Assembly: GCA_905250025.1 (NCBI GenBank)
Contig: CAJNOJ010000003.1
Coordinates: forward strand, 62,001 to 126,000
Reading direction: 5' to 3'
Length of the DNA stretch: 64,000 nucleotides
From: Adineta ricciae
Lineage: Eukaryota; Rotifera; Eurotatoria; Adinetida; Adinetidae
Positions 42,168 to 54,265 of this stretch are shown one piece after another. The notes below the pieces were generated by a model. That model saw nothing but the letters and a program-made list of their open reading frames with translations, ran no database searches and had not been told where the DNA came from. The translations under genes were made by a program, and so were the position numbers. Each line of letters begins with the position of its first letter. Position 1 is the stretch's first letter.

Positions 42168-43096
42168 ATAAGATCAGGGAATCTTACACTTGTGAATGTT
42201 TATGAGCTTGATCATCTCTTGTTTATTACAACGTGCAATGTGATCTATATCCTTTTCTCTTCTCTCTCTTGGATCTATATACGAACATATATATATATTC
42301 AAAGATTTATTTCTTACTTGAATGAACTTGTTTTTTTTTCTTTTTCTTACTTTATCATAGTTTGATCTTGTGTCAAAGAATCTAAATATATATATATATA
42401 TAAATATCTATTGAATTTCTAATCTTTGTTATTAATGTTGACTCTGACAATGAATATCGATCTCGGATTGCTGATAACTTCATACTTTGAAAGTTGAAAT
42501 CAACTCTCCCATGTCAACTTATTCTCGGCGACATCTTTTGTTAAAAACTGTTTTATAGTTTTTCAGTCGCCAATCAAGATGTAAAGCAAGGTAGATAGAT
42601 AGATCGACAGACAAACCAGACGGCTGGATAATGATGTAGTATAATGTCAGATAGAAATACATAAGAATGTTATACACTTATTTTTATTTCTGTGAGATAG
42701 CGAGAATATTATTTGTCAGTTGTAGAAAAAAAGCCCTTCGCTATGAATCATCGGTATTTAAAACCACTTTTTCTCATTTCGACAATAATCGTCTTAAATT
42801 GAAATATGACGTGCTGTTATATATTTCATTCAGAATGTATTTCGAGTGCACTGAGTGTGCCTTTTGCCATCCAAAAAGCTAGACAAGCATCGCATTCCAT
42901 TGTATGTCTTTTTTCTTCCAATTTGTATTAGAAACGCTTGAACACCATCTGTTTCTGTTTAATATAAAACTAATGAATTGAATCGAATTGTTATATCATT
43001 TGATATAACCAATCGAAATCGATCTTCTTCATTTAAAATAAAAACAGCACGAATCTTTCATTCTAGATTTTCTTGTCTTGAATTAGAACGTATCAT
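42168..43096. other. intergenic ABHD17 to NUP155
   Basis: AT-rich 3' region with an (AT)n run at 42386-42402, then NUP155 upstream DNA. An acceptor TTTCATTCTAG ends at 43066, 30 nt before the NUP155 start. No gene is supported. Confidence 0.5.
42386..42402. repeat. (AT)n microsatellite
   Basis: Uninterrupted TA dinucleotide run in the ABHD17 3' region. Confidence 0.85.
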
Positions 43097-46000
43097 ATGG
43101 CCACATCATCACCATCATCTCCGAGCGGAGGAGGTGCTGCTGCTGTTGATAACAATACTCGAGATTTTTATCAACAAGTTTCCACATGGTTAAATGAATT
43201 CTTTCACTTAACACCTTACACTGATATCGAATATTCAATCCGTTCATCATCCACGACTGTATCATCCATTTTAACAACAAGTGGAGGTACTGATGGCTCC
43301 TATACACGTTCATTTCCATATGAACCAACAAATCGTATAAGTATTCCGTCAGCCACGATAACACCAATACCGCCAACGATCACTGAACAGCAACAACAGA
43401 ATTTGAATCAACCAACACCAGCAGTTTATCGCAGCGGTTATGTACTTTCACTAAACATGCTTTGGCTATCAGTGGATCAAAAGCTCTACTTGTAAGTTCA
43501 AATTGGCTTTTTTTCATCTGAGACACTCTCTTTCTCGATCTAGATGGAAATATCCAACAATGGTTGATTTAATCGAATTAGAATTCGATGCTATTGTTCT
43601 GGCTTGCAATTGTGTTCGTCGTCGTAAATCGACAGCTACGAATGTCACTAAAAAGCTATCTCATTCGACATCCTTTCTTGGCTCGTGGTTGCCAGCAGTG
43701 ATCAGTTCAACACCGAAATTTCCGCCAACATTAACTACCAACGATCTTATTGAACATTTCGTTCATTTACTCATCATCTTAACTAGTCAAGACATATTGA
43801 TCTACACGATCGATGATCAACAATCGAATAACGTTCAACGTTGGTATACAGCACCAACATTGAAATATTCATTAAATCAAATAGGTTATTTCGATACACT
43901 GGCTACATCAAATGAGCGATTCTTCCTTGGAGGACAATGCGGCGATATCTATGAATTTCTATATGAAGATACAATCAAACCTACATTGAATAAACTTGGT
44001 CAAACGTTCCTGTCGAATTTAGTACCAAGTTTTCTTCAGATTGGTTCATCATCACAAGCGAACTCGTCATCAATGACCGTCAAACAAATTACCATTGATC
44101 ATCAGAAACTGCTCCTCTACGCACGCTTAGCTAATGATTCTTTACATATCTACGATATTACAACTGATAAAGGTCAACGTTTATTTACTTATTCATTCGA
44201 TGATTTAATCAGTAAATTAAAACAAAGACAAACCATTGCCTATGATGATTATCGACCTTTTCTCACAATGTATACCGTACAACCTTACGAATCAGATTTG
44301 TTTAATTTAATCATAGTTACACATACTGGTATTCGATTGTATTATACATTAATTATGCCGTCAGGTAAAGGAATTCCTACAAATTCTGCTCTATTAATTT
44401 GTCTTTCTTAGTTCAAGCAAATACAAACACAACACAACAACCTCAGCAATCACGTTTGGAATTAATTCATGTACGTTACCCACCGACAATACCAAATTTA
44501 CCTCAAACAAATACCCAACAAGCAATCTTTCGTACAGGTTATGTTGATATGAATTGTCTATTTTTGTTTACAACTGACCCGAATCGTCCACAAACATTCG
44601 GACGAATGATTTTACTGATCAATTCCGACTCAACAGTATTAACATCTACAATTTTATTATCATCGAATTTTAACGATTCAACATTAAGTCAACAACAACA
44701 ACAGCAGCAGCAACAGTTTCAGCAACGTTCAACATCAGAAATTCAGTCACAGTTGTTCAATGAATTGTTTCTTATTCAAGAACAAATCTCCTTATTAACA
44801 CTAAACATTGTTCCTTTACATTTCGATTTAAGTCAAACACCAACGCACTTACCACGTATCGGTCCATTAGCACAAAACTTTCGCTACATGATCCAAACCT
44901 ACGATTCAATTGTGACATTCGATATTCCACGATCGATTGAACACTTGCGTTTGTTACTTTTCTATGATCAACAAATTCATTCGTTGTTAATGAAGCAATT
45001 TTTTACTTATTATTCTTTACGTTACTCATGTTCAATGAGTTTAGCATTAACCTTAAATTCATTACAAGACAACCATACAAATACAACACGTATCAATGAC
45101 GATCGTCTACGTGATTTAGCATTTCAAACATTTCTTTGGTACTCAAGTTCAGCGTACTTGCAATATTTGGAAACACTTCAGCATCAACAACAACAACAGC
45201 AACTATCACTAGATCAATCACGTGTATATCAATTACAACCTCAACAACCATTCAATCGTTCGGCAACAATTATTCCATCGATATTTATCAAACAACGCAA
45301 CTTCTTCGAGCGTTATATCATTCCATTACGTATCAATGCCATCTTATTCGTCTTAAGTGACATCCTTCGTCCGGTATGGAGTCAAACATTAATCGAATTG
45401 AAGTCGTTGTCCAAACAAGACAAAACTGTTTATTACATATTCCACAAAGTTTACGACTATCAAGAAATCAAACTTTTATTAAAACAGTTGCAATTCTTTT
45501 TGAAAAAATTAGCACCGCACATGTGTTGCACATGGTCAACCAAAGACGATCTACCTGAATACAATGAACAATTAGCACAGAGAATCTATGCACAACAAAA
45601 TCTTCAAGCTCAACCGCAACAACAACAAATTTCGGCAATCAACGCAAACAACAATCTCTATCTTCGATCTGCTCTGACTGGACGTCCAGCTGAACAGGTC
45701 TTACAACCACAACAACAATCTATTCATCATGCTCATAGTTATCCAAACATTTCAAACTATGCACAATCACCATTCGGCAATCCAAATGCTTTGAATACAT
45801 CTTTAACGGGTGGTATTAATCCAGCTGCTGATTTTACTCTGTCATCTCCATTGCCACCGGTTGCATCGACTGGTTCACTGTTTAGCTCTTCAATGCAAAA
45901 TCTGGCACCAACGTCCAGTACACTTTTTCCTAGTACTCCAACACCGTTTCAACCAGCGTCAACGCTAACATCCAATCCTACAAATACAAATCAACAGTAT

Positions 46001-47766
46001 TTTCTTTCGGCTACGTCATTATCATCCATAACTGATCTTCTGCAAGAAATCGATTATTACCGAACAACATGTCACATGATTGAACGGTTGATTGAGTTAT
46101 TATCGCTTTGGCAAATAATTAACGAACATCGGACAGATATGTTAATTGAACGTTTACCTGAATCATATTTAAGTTTATTCAATGGTACAAATGGTCCGTT
46201 TACAGTTCGAACATTACTTGATTTGGATACTCTCTTTTATGACACCTTAGTTGCTGCTTTGTTAACATCCTACGAACAAAATGAGGCAATATTTGATCAA
46301 TTAATGGGCCGTCTTGTTGATGAGTGTCCCAAATTATGCCCAATTGAAAAATTAATTCTCTACAAAGTTGATTTATTTCTCAAACCATCATCTACCTCAT
46401 CAACGTCATTGAACGACCAACATCAACGTTTGAAACAAGCATGTCAATTATACAAACAAGTTTGCGATCGAGTCAATATCACATCATTCGCCATGACATT
46501 GTATACATTTCGTATGTACGATGAACTACTCGATCTTTGTGTTACATCCGGTTCGAAACGTGATCCATGCAATCAAGCACTGAATTACTATTATGGACAA
46601 TTGGAAGAGCAACAACAATTTCTTGACGTCTATCAACGACGTTCGGAATGCTATCAAGCTCTCATTGACATACTTGAATTACTGTATCAACGCGACGGTG
46701 AAAATACCTTGAAGACTACGGATGGAAGTTTGACGTTGAATGAATTTATTCGTCATTGTCTATCGTATGATGATGAATTTCTTCATGTGAAATTACTCGA
46801 TTGGATGATGAATAAGCAGTTTAATGAAAAAATTAAATCCTTTCGACAAGTTACACCATACTTAGAACGTTTCATACGTTTTCGATTGAAATTAACCAAT
46901 TTCAATGATTATATCACCTTAGACGTAGCCATTGCTGTTCTTCAAGTCGTTAAAGATTACACAACACTGTGTCAAGTAAATTGATCGGAAATATTCTCAA
47001 CACGTCTCTCTCTCTCTGTTTCGATCTCTTTTAGGTACTTCTCCATTTGATTGATCTATCAGATCCACATGTAACATTTGCGGATCGTCTCTGTTATCTA
47101 GCCGAAGCTTTGCAAATCGCACGCTCAGCAAGTGCAACTTTACTATCAACATCCTCAACACCTCAACAAATCAGATCATCCAGTGATCGACAATTAGCCG
47201 AACTTATTCCCACGCTCGAACAGCGCTTGCAAACAGCTTTTGTTCAAAAACAAATCTACACCGATTTGCAAATGTACATGCGTGCATTAGAAACTCATAC
47301 AATGGTATCCACAACAACAAATGATGAGCTGCAGCAATACATTCAACATATTCAAGATTCAATAATCAAATTAGATTCGGCATTATTCGATGCGACAGAA
47401 TTATTTGTTGATTATGCACAAAAATACGAACTATATGAATGTCAATTGTTACTTTTACAATTGGATGGTAATGAAGAGCCGACGATTCTTCAAACCATTT
47501 GGCGACGTTTATTACGAAAAGAAGTGAATGATTTGTTTCCATCGACGAATAATTTAACCAATGCTGGTAATTACGACCGTGTTCTTATGTTACAACAACA
47601 TCTGATCGAACGTTTGAGAAACTGTCGAAAGAAGCGTTTGCGTCTACCATTGGATTTTATTCGTAGTGAACTTAAGCAAATCGTCTATACATTAAACAAT
47701 CTGAGTGACAATGGTGATGCGATATCAGCAGAGGACTTTTCAAATCGAATTCTGTCAGATTTATAG
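43097..47766 (+). CDS. NUP155: nuclear pore complex protein Nup155
   Basis: Inner-ring scaffold nucleoporin (Nup155/Nup170 family). Four exons (43097-43491, 43544-44364, 44412-46975, 47035-47766) join in phase to 1,503 residues. The N-terminal beta-propeller has MLWLSVDQKLYLWKY, ERFFLGGQCGDIYEFLYED, TFLSNLVPSFLQIG, and YARLANDSLHIYDITTD, matching the Nup155 order. The alpha-solenoid follows, with DLLQEIDYYRTTCHMIERLI, LDLCVTSGSKRDPCNQALNY, and LPLDFIRSELKQIVYTLN near the end. Several Gln-rich runs (near 44690-44730, 45180-45210, 45610-45630) and an Asn/Ser/Pro linker break the core. The product stops soon after the LPLDFI block, while vertebrate Nup155 continues for about another 100 residues. 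A 2.5-kb third exon is unusual here. Confidence 0.9.
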
Positions 47767-47868
47767 AAATAATAGAATTCTTGTTAACATGTATGAGCAC
47801 ACTGCAAATAGGACTATTTTTTTCTTTTTTTGCGCCCTTTCTTTGTGAAAAACAGTTTGTATTCAAGA

Positions 47869-47874
47869 AATAAA
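47869..47874 (+). terminator. poly(A) signal of NUP155
   Basis: AATAAA 103 nt after the NUP155 stop, inside the 190-bp gap to the convergent DUSP12 gene. Confidence 0.55.
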
Positions 47875-47956
47875 AACAAACCATTCAAGACAATATAGCA
47901 GAAACTTTAATGATATGCATTTCATATGGAAGATCAACTTGATTCTGACGAGTATT

Positions 47957-49066
47957 TTACTCCACAGTAATAGGTTTTTTCAGAAGAAGTTTTTCGATTT
48001 GATCATTCTTTCCAACAGGACATTCGTCAATTTTACTTCGATGGAAATGAAATGCTGGATTGACCCATTTGGCGCACGTGCATTTCTCACCGACCAGTGA
48101 GTATCGACCGACTTTCGCTTTGCATTTCGAATTTGGACATTCGATTTCGCCATTATTAGTATCTCTATCATAGATGCCTGTCAGCCATTGAGGTTCGAGT
48201 GTGAATAGTTCTTGTAGACAATAATTATTCCCACTTGATTCGGCATTTTGTTTTGCTTTGTATGCTGAACTTCGGGATTGTAAATCAAATCGACCTTTGC
48301 CAGCTATATGCGTGACGAGATCATTATCTGTGAATAGAATTTGACGGCACAATTTACACTTGTATTCCATAGAGGATGCATTAGATTTAGTCACTGGTAC
48401 AACGTCATCATAGTTATCTTCGACAGCAAAATGTTCCGGTGTTGTATACTTTTTACGACGCATTTGACTTGGATCGAAATTGTAGTTCATAGAATGATAA
48501 AGACGTAGTTGATTGGCAAAACCAGGATTAGGACAAACACATGGTCGTTTCATTCGCAGTTGTTCAAGTGCAGTCTCATATGATAGATTGTATTTTTTCA
48601 TCAAGTAAGCACAAGCAATCGTAGCACTGCGTGACATACCTGAAAATGGAAATCTATGTCCAAAAGAGTGAACACATGTCATACTTTGTTTATACCTGCA
48701 TGACAATGAATGAGAACATTTTGATCGTTATTCACAGCTTGATCGATGAATTGATAACAAGATTCGAATTCACCGATCAAATCAGCTGTATGGAAATCAT
48801 AAGCATGAACATGTTTACGGATACGTTTAGCAGCTTGGTCATGTTCAGGACAAAAGTCGAGTACAGTTAAAATATGTGTAATCTGGAGGTCATCAAGTGC
48901 TTGATGATTTTCAGACGAATCAATGTCGCCAAGCCAAAGGTGATCATCAATTTTATCTGCTGAGAAAATTTTTGAATTGGAATATGCCACTTTTTCGGAA
49001 CTAAATTATTGAAGTAAAGGTTAGAATAATCTGGATTAGTTAACTAGTATTGTCTTACATGTCCAT
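47957..49066 (-). CDS. DUSP12: dual-specificity phosphatase 12 (YVH1)
   Basis: Dual-specificity phosphatase; yeast YVH1 also helps 60S ribosome maturation through its zinc domain. A tiny first exon (ATG at 49064-49066, MDI) joins ISEKVAYSNSKIF. The phosphatase domain has DHLWLGDIDSSEN, ITHILTVLDF, and the P-loop HCHAGMSRSAT (HCx5R); an intron splits the P-loop after HCHAG. After the domain come MKKYNLSYETALEQL and ARCPN-like CVCPNPGF. The C-terminal zinc-binding domain has CKLCRQILF, then CPNSKCKAKVGRYSLVGEKC and CAKWVNPAFHFHRSKID, as in DUSP12. Stop at 47957-47959. Confidence 0.93.
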
Positions 49067-49949
49067 GATTGTAAATGAAGTAATTTTCAAATTTCGAAAG
49101 ACTGGCGTTAACTAATTTCTCTTCTTTTTCGGATCTTTCATAAGTTCAGATGACGATTCAAGAAGAACAAATCAAACCACGAACATGACAGATGTCACTT
49201 GTTAACAAATATAGCACAAGCATCTGATTAAAAGATGCACTAACTAAGCCCTCATTTTGAAACTTCGAAATCATTGAGTGAACCATCATTGGATTTTAGT
49301 GCGAGATAGGTCAAAACAATGAGCAGTTAATGATTTTCAGATGTCAAAGTAGAATCATACAGATAACAAAACTTATATCGAAATCGTCCATAGTGTTAAC
49401 AACGAGTACGACGAACTGATCGGCAATAGCACATCTGCGCAAGTAGCGTACTTGAGTTTTGAAGATGGGGCGTTTATTGTGTTTAGCTAAGAGGCATTAG
49501 GCAACGGAATATTGATTATTTTCTCTATCGTTGTCGACTTGCATATGGCTGCTATTATGACTCCGAGCTCGTCTTATTGAAAACAAAATCAGAAAATATG
49601 AAGATTATCCCTGTTTAAATTTCACCTCAAAGTGACTAAAACATATGTATCCTCTCTCGCAGAAAACAGCCATAGACGCACAAGTTATCTGTTTGCTCGT
49701 GTGTCTGCAGGCGATCGAGCGACAAAAACGTGTGATGAATACGAAAACACTTGTTTCTCATAAGACTTCATGACTCTATCCTGAAAGCAGCTGTAGGTCG
49801 CTTGTTTGTTACCACTAAACCATGAATTATAAGGAATAAGTAATCTGTTTAGATAGAAACTTTCATTTTGCCATCTGAGATACAATATGTTTCTGCCTCT
49901 TATAGTCGAGATCGAAAAATAAGAATAGTAGACTGTCAGCATGAATTTA

Positions 49950-50273
49950 TTATTTCCCTCCCATACCAACCTGAACTTGATTTACATAGGTAATATTCCT
50001 AATTGATTTGATACTTTTTTTTTGTTCGCCAACGAGATATAAAAGTCGATTGAAACGCTTTTGTCGTTCGTATTTTAAAACATGGAGTTTCTTTATTTTA
50101 TAGTTTACTCGATTGTGTTCGTTTGCGTTCAAATATGTGTAATTGTAAATGTCTATTAGTGATTCTAATGTACACGGTAGGCAAATTTTGGGGGACAAGC
50201 CAGTGAACTTATTTCCTGGTACTTTTTGGTGACCTAAACATACCATTATCATAATTGAACACACTTTTTTCAA
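49950..50273 (-). CDS. doubtful small protein, unknown
   Basis: A 107-codon minus-strand frame with protein-like parts: CLGHQKVPGNKF, LSPKICLPCTLESLID, and LKYERQKRFNRLLYLVGE. Three Cys and one His in the first 35 residues could be a metal site, but no family is recognised and no neighbouring exon was found. It may be chance or a fragment. Confidence 0.22.
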   Translation of the reverse strand: MKKVCSIMIMVCLGHQKVPGNKFTGLSPKICLPCTLESLIDIYNYTYLNANEHNRVNYKIKKLHVLKYERQKRFNRLLYLVGEQKKSIKSIRNITYVNQVQVGMGGK

Positions 50274-53200
50274 TTATTTTAGTAAATAGACGGATCTAGA
50301 CACTGTTCATGTGCTTTTCTAATATTCTAATAACGAATATAAATGTTCTTAACACATTTCTTATTGATAAAAATCACTGTTAGTGTATCGAATATGACTC
50401 GTAATCTTTCGTCTGACAAACTTCGTTGCAATTGTATTATCTCTACATAGAATGTATGGATATAATTCATACGAATAATAAAATTGCAGATGAAGATACT
50501 TTTCTTTTTCAAACAAAAGCACTTTAATTAACATATCAATTGAGAATCTAACTATGGTACAATCAAAATGAATATTGTGTAAAGTAAGTAGGAAAAGGAA
50601 GAGCATTTCGCACGCGTAGGTGAACATCTTACAATGAGATAGGGGAATAGCGCATTGCAACCGTTCTTTCTTCAATCTAATCGAACATAAGAAGGATAAG
50701 AATATCAATCAAACAAAAACTTGAAAAGAAGATCTTTGTTATAGTGAAGATTCTAGACTAGACATCAAAGATTTATATAAATAGGATCGTTATTTTGTTC
50801 CATCATTGATGAAAACATGAAAGTGTATCTTTAGACGATATGAATTCACGGCTGTAGTCTGTCTTCACATTCCACGTATTACTTCACGTCAAGTATGTTC
50901 CCAAACTGTTTTCATTCCATTTCTATTCCATACTCATATAAATTTCAAGTTACATCGTGCATTTTTTACATGAATGAATAACCCCAATGAATTACTCATT
51001 TATATCTACTATAATCATACCATAGGTCATAAATAATGAATAGACATAGAAAGAAAATTTTATTATGATTGGATAATCTAATGTAAGACTAGGCATTACT
51101 TACTCTAGTTTATTTCATAATGACCTAATTTTTATTTAATACGACTATCGTGTATATTTCATGCTTTTATTGCGCATTTTTTTCCTTTAAGATGAAAGTG
51201 TTAAGAAGTATTTTGTGCAAATCATTTCCGAAAGAAGTTCAATTAAAATAGGAATGTAATCAAATATGCTTGTTGAATTTATATTTCCTCCGTTGCTGAT
51301 ATACAGTGAGTAGAAAGGAGAAATTTCATTTGATGAAGAGATTCACCAGGTCTTCTGTGCTATTTTTCGCAATTAATGCTGAAGTTTATATCATGCCTGG
51401 TAAAACTGCATACGGTCGATTTGACAAACAAACAGAATCTCGTAAGATAAGTAGGAAATCATCGACACATTTCGTTGACGTATCCATTATATTCTGGTTG
51501 AAAAGCGACTTCGTCGTACATCCTAATTGGCTGTAATTAGCAGTTGATATAGTATTTAAAGTTGTCAGTTAATAAGATATCATTCGTATATAAGGGGAAA
51601 TAAGAAGTTTGTCTATGTTTTTTGTATGCAATTATTTGCTAGGGAAGATTCCTCTTGTTAAATGTGAAGTAGATGGATGAAGCGAAGTTAATTATGATTT
51701 TTGAAGAATGTGAGTAGCTGCTGATTCTTGCTGAGATGTCCTCGTATGTTTTTGACATGTGAGAGAATGAACTGGTTTTCTTAAACTATCGATTTATATA
51801 TAGCTCATAGCATGGGTAGAGAAAGATTTGTTGCAATCATAACGTCATTTTTTTCTTAATTGAATATAGTTTCTCTTCTACGAAACGTCCAATGAGTGTG
51901 AGTTATTTCTCGTTTCTTTCTTCGAAGGAGAAAAGAAAATATCAAAAAACATCTTTTAGATATATTCTTACTCTAATGAATACACATATGATATACATCG
52001 TGAGGAAATCTAATGGCAACTATTCTTCTTTAACCATTTTTGTTTTTCTTTGAGAATCTATTTTAAACTTATTTATCACATTTGTTCTATCGTCGACTAA
52101 TGAGCAAGGATGGAGCAAGAAAATAATCGACGTCATTGTGTTTCCCACGCAATAAATTATTGCGTTTCAAACCGAAACACGATAAGTATTTTCTTCTGTC
52201 TGAAGGCAAATATTTTCCTAATGAAGTTCGCCAATGAGATTAAGTACAAAGTACTCCGTTTGTTTTCTTGTTCATTACACTACTTTCCTCCTACTATGAC
52301 CAACTATAGAACTTCATTTTGATATAGAACAAAACAAAGCTCATTTACTAAGTGCCAGCTGACATGTCTTCAATCGCCGTCACTTATTGATGAGTCCTTT
52401 TTTTGAATTTAGTACATACATTGAAAGGATCACACAGAAGATCTAAGGGTAATTGTGTTTCTTTTCGCGTTTTATTGAACACTGTGGAAGAGTATGTCAC
52501 CAATGATTAGAAGATGGAATAAGTGATTGTCAGTGTGATAAAAAAAAATGTTGGAGAACCATGAGCACACCTGTCTGTCACTTGTTTCTTTCCCTTTTTT
52601 CTAAGCAAGTTATATAGTAGAAAAGTTGTCTTGTCATTAGAGAAGTCTATCGTTTTGATTATTCTGAAGATACGAAAAGGACGAAGAAGCATCTCTAGCT
52701 TGTATTTACATAAGAAGAAGAAACATTTTCAATTACAGATCTAAACATCATGGGTATGCTATCGAATAATTTAGGATATAGAAGAAAATAAAACTTCTAG
52801 AAATTAATTTATTCGATTTAGACTCATTGTTAAACAAGTCTCTTGAGTATTTAGCCAATTGCTCCCAATTGAACGAATGCATGGGGATATAAGTGAATGT
52901 TTGACATTCATAAGTCAGCGACATTTATCTCTATAAGTTTCTTGTTGTCAATGTTATTTTCCTTCATCTCACATTTATTTATTATCATGTTATTTTGCAT
53001 GCAAATGTGAATACATCAGTGTATATGAGAGACAACAGAAAAGGCGAATGAGAGATTTTCCGACGTGTTGAGTTGAACGAACACGAGATGTCTTTTCATA
53101 CCTACATCGTCACATACCAAATGAGAAACAAAAACAATATAGTCAATATTGAGATAGAAAGAAGTAAGAAGAAAAAAGTAATTAATCATCATAACGGGGA

Positions 53201-53660
53201 GATATTTTCATGAACAAATTAAGTAAAACGGTTAGAAGGAGTATAAAAAGAAAGTCTTTATTATGTTACTCAGTGTTCATAGATTATTTAAAATATAATA
53301 TGAACGCGAGAAGAATTTAGGTGGTCTAATACTTCGAAGCTTTTCCTACGCTTAACAAATCGCTTTCGAGGAAATAATGGCTTATCTCCAAGCCTATATC
53401 ATTATTCCGTCTCGTCTTCCATATCAAGATTCAGATTAGAAAACTATACTGGTAAGTTGGAGCTGACTTGTCTTTAATGATCTTTTCCTTTCAGTCAAGC
53501 ATAAATCCAACTCATAGGAGCATCAATATTCTTATGACTATGACATTCTCTAACGTATTCGCGCCGTTCATTTGTATTCATTCATCTAAATAGTCATTTA
53601 TGAGAAGAAAATAGAATGATTTTGGTACTAACTTGAAGAACGAAATAAACGATCAGAAAC

Positions 53661-53705
53661 AGAGTAGAGAGAAAGAGAAAGAGAAAGAGAGAGAAGAAAA
53701 AAAGA
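53661..53705. repeat. (GA/GAAA)n microsatellite
   Basis: Purine-only run of GAGA and AAAGAG units. Confidence 0.8.
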
Positions 53706-54056
53706 ACGATGCGTATGTTTGTCATCATCATCCTCATCATCTCCCTTTCCGACCACTTTCAAGTATAGATCTATTCCATAAATTCACTAATATGTTATTT
53801 TCTTTTGATGCGTGTTATAACAATCGACTATATAGTTTCTCTTCTATTTCTTTTGATATATTGGATCGCTGAACTCTTCCTGCCACCTTCACGAGAATGC
53901 AGTTTGCATGCACGGACGCTACAAAATCGGCAATGATTTGAATCTTTCTCCTGTCCCAACCGGATTGTTGTTTTCATGATCATATTAAAAATATGTGTGT
54001 AGAACTAATGTGAACGCGGAAAAACAAGAGAAATGTTCATTGTGTCTCTGTGTGTG

Positions 54057-54073
54057 CCTCTCTCTCTCTCTCT
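54057..54073. repeat. (CT)n microsatellite
   Basis: Run of CT dinucleotides about 200 bp upstream of the GPCR start codon. Confidence 0.85.
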
Positions 54074-54265
54074 TGACATATTCTGCTTTTTGTCGAACGG
54101 ATTCTTTCTACTTAGATTCGAGTTTTTGCTTTAGATGTTCCCTCGATAATAGCTTTGTTATCGATATACATATTTTAATTAACGTCAATTATCAGATCGG
54201 ATTATGTCTTGTTAGAAACCATGTAATTTACTACGAACAATCACGTCATTTCTTTCATATGTATT

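Larger units (their letters stand above)
49067..54265. other. 5.2-kb stretch without a recognisable gene
   Basis: The largest non-coding-looking stretch in the window. It is AT-rich with scattered frames of 60-120 codons that do not read like proteins. The best of these is minus 49950-50273, described separately. GA and CT microsatellites lie at 53661-53705 and 54057-54073. No transposase, reverse transcriptase, terminal repeat or RNA gene was recognised. It may hold long leader or regulatory DNA of the downstream GPCR, a non-coding RNA, or relics of lost genes. Confidence 0.45.

Noticed and set aside
51306-51536. 76-codon plus-strand frame in the large gap
   Set aside because: No family, no splice context, and composition like the surrounding non-coding DNA.
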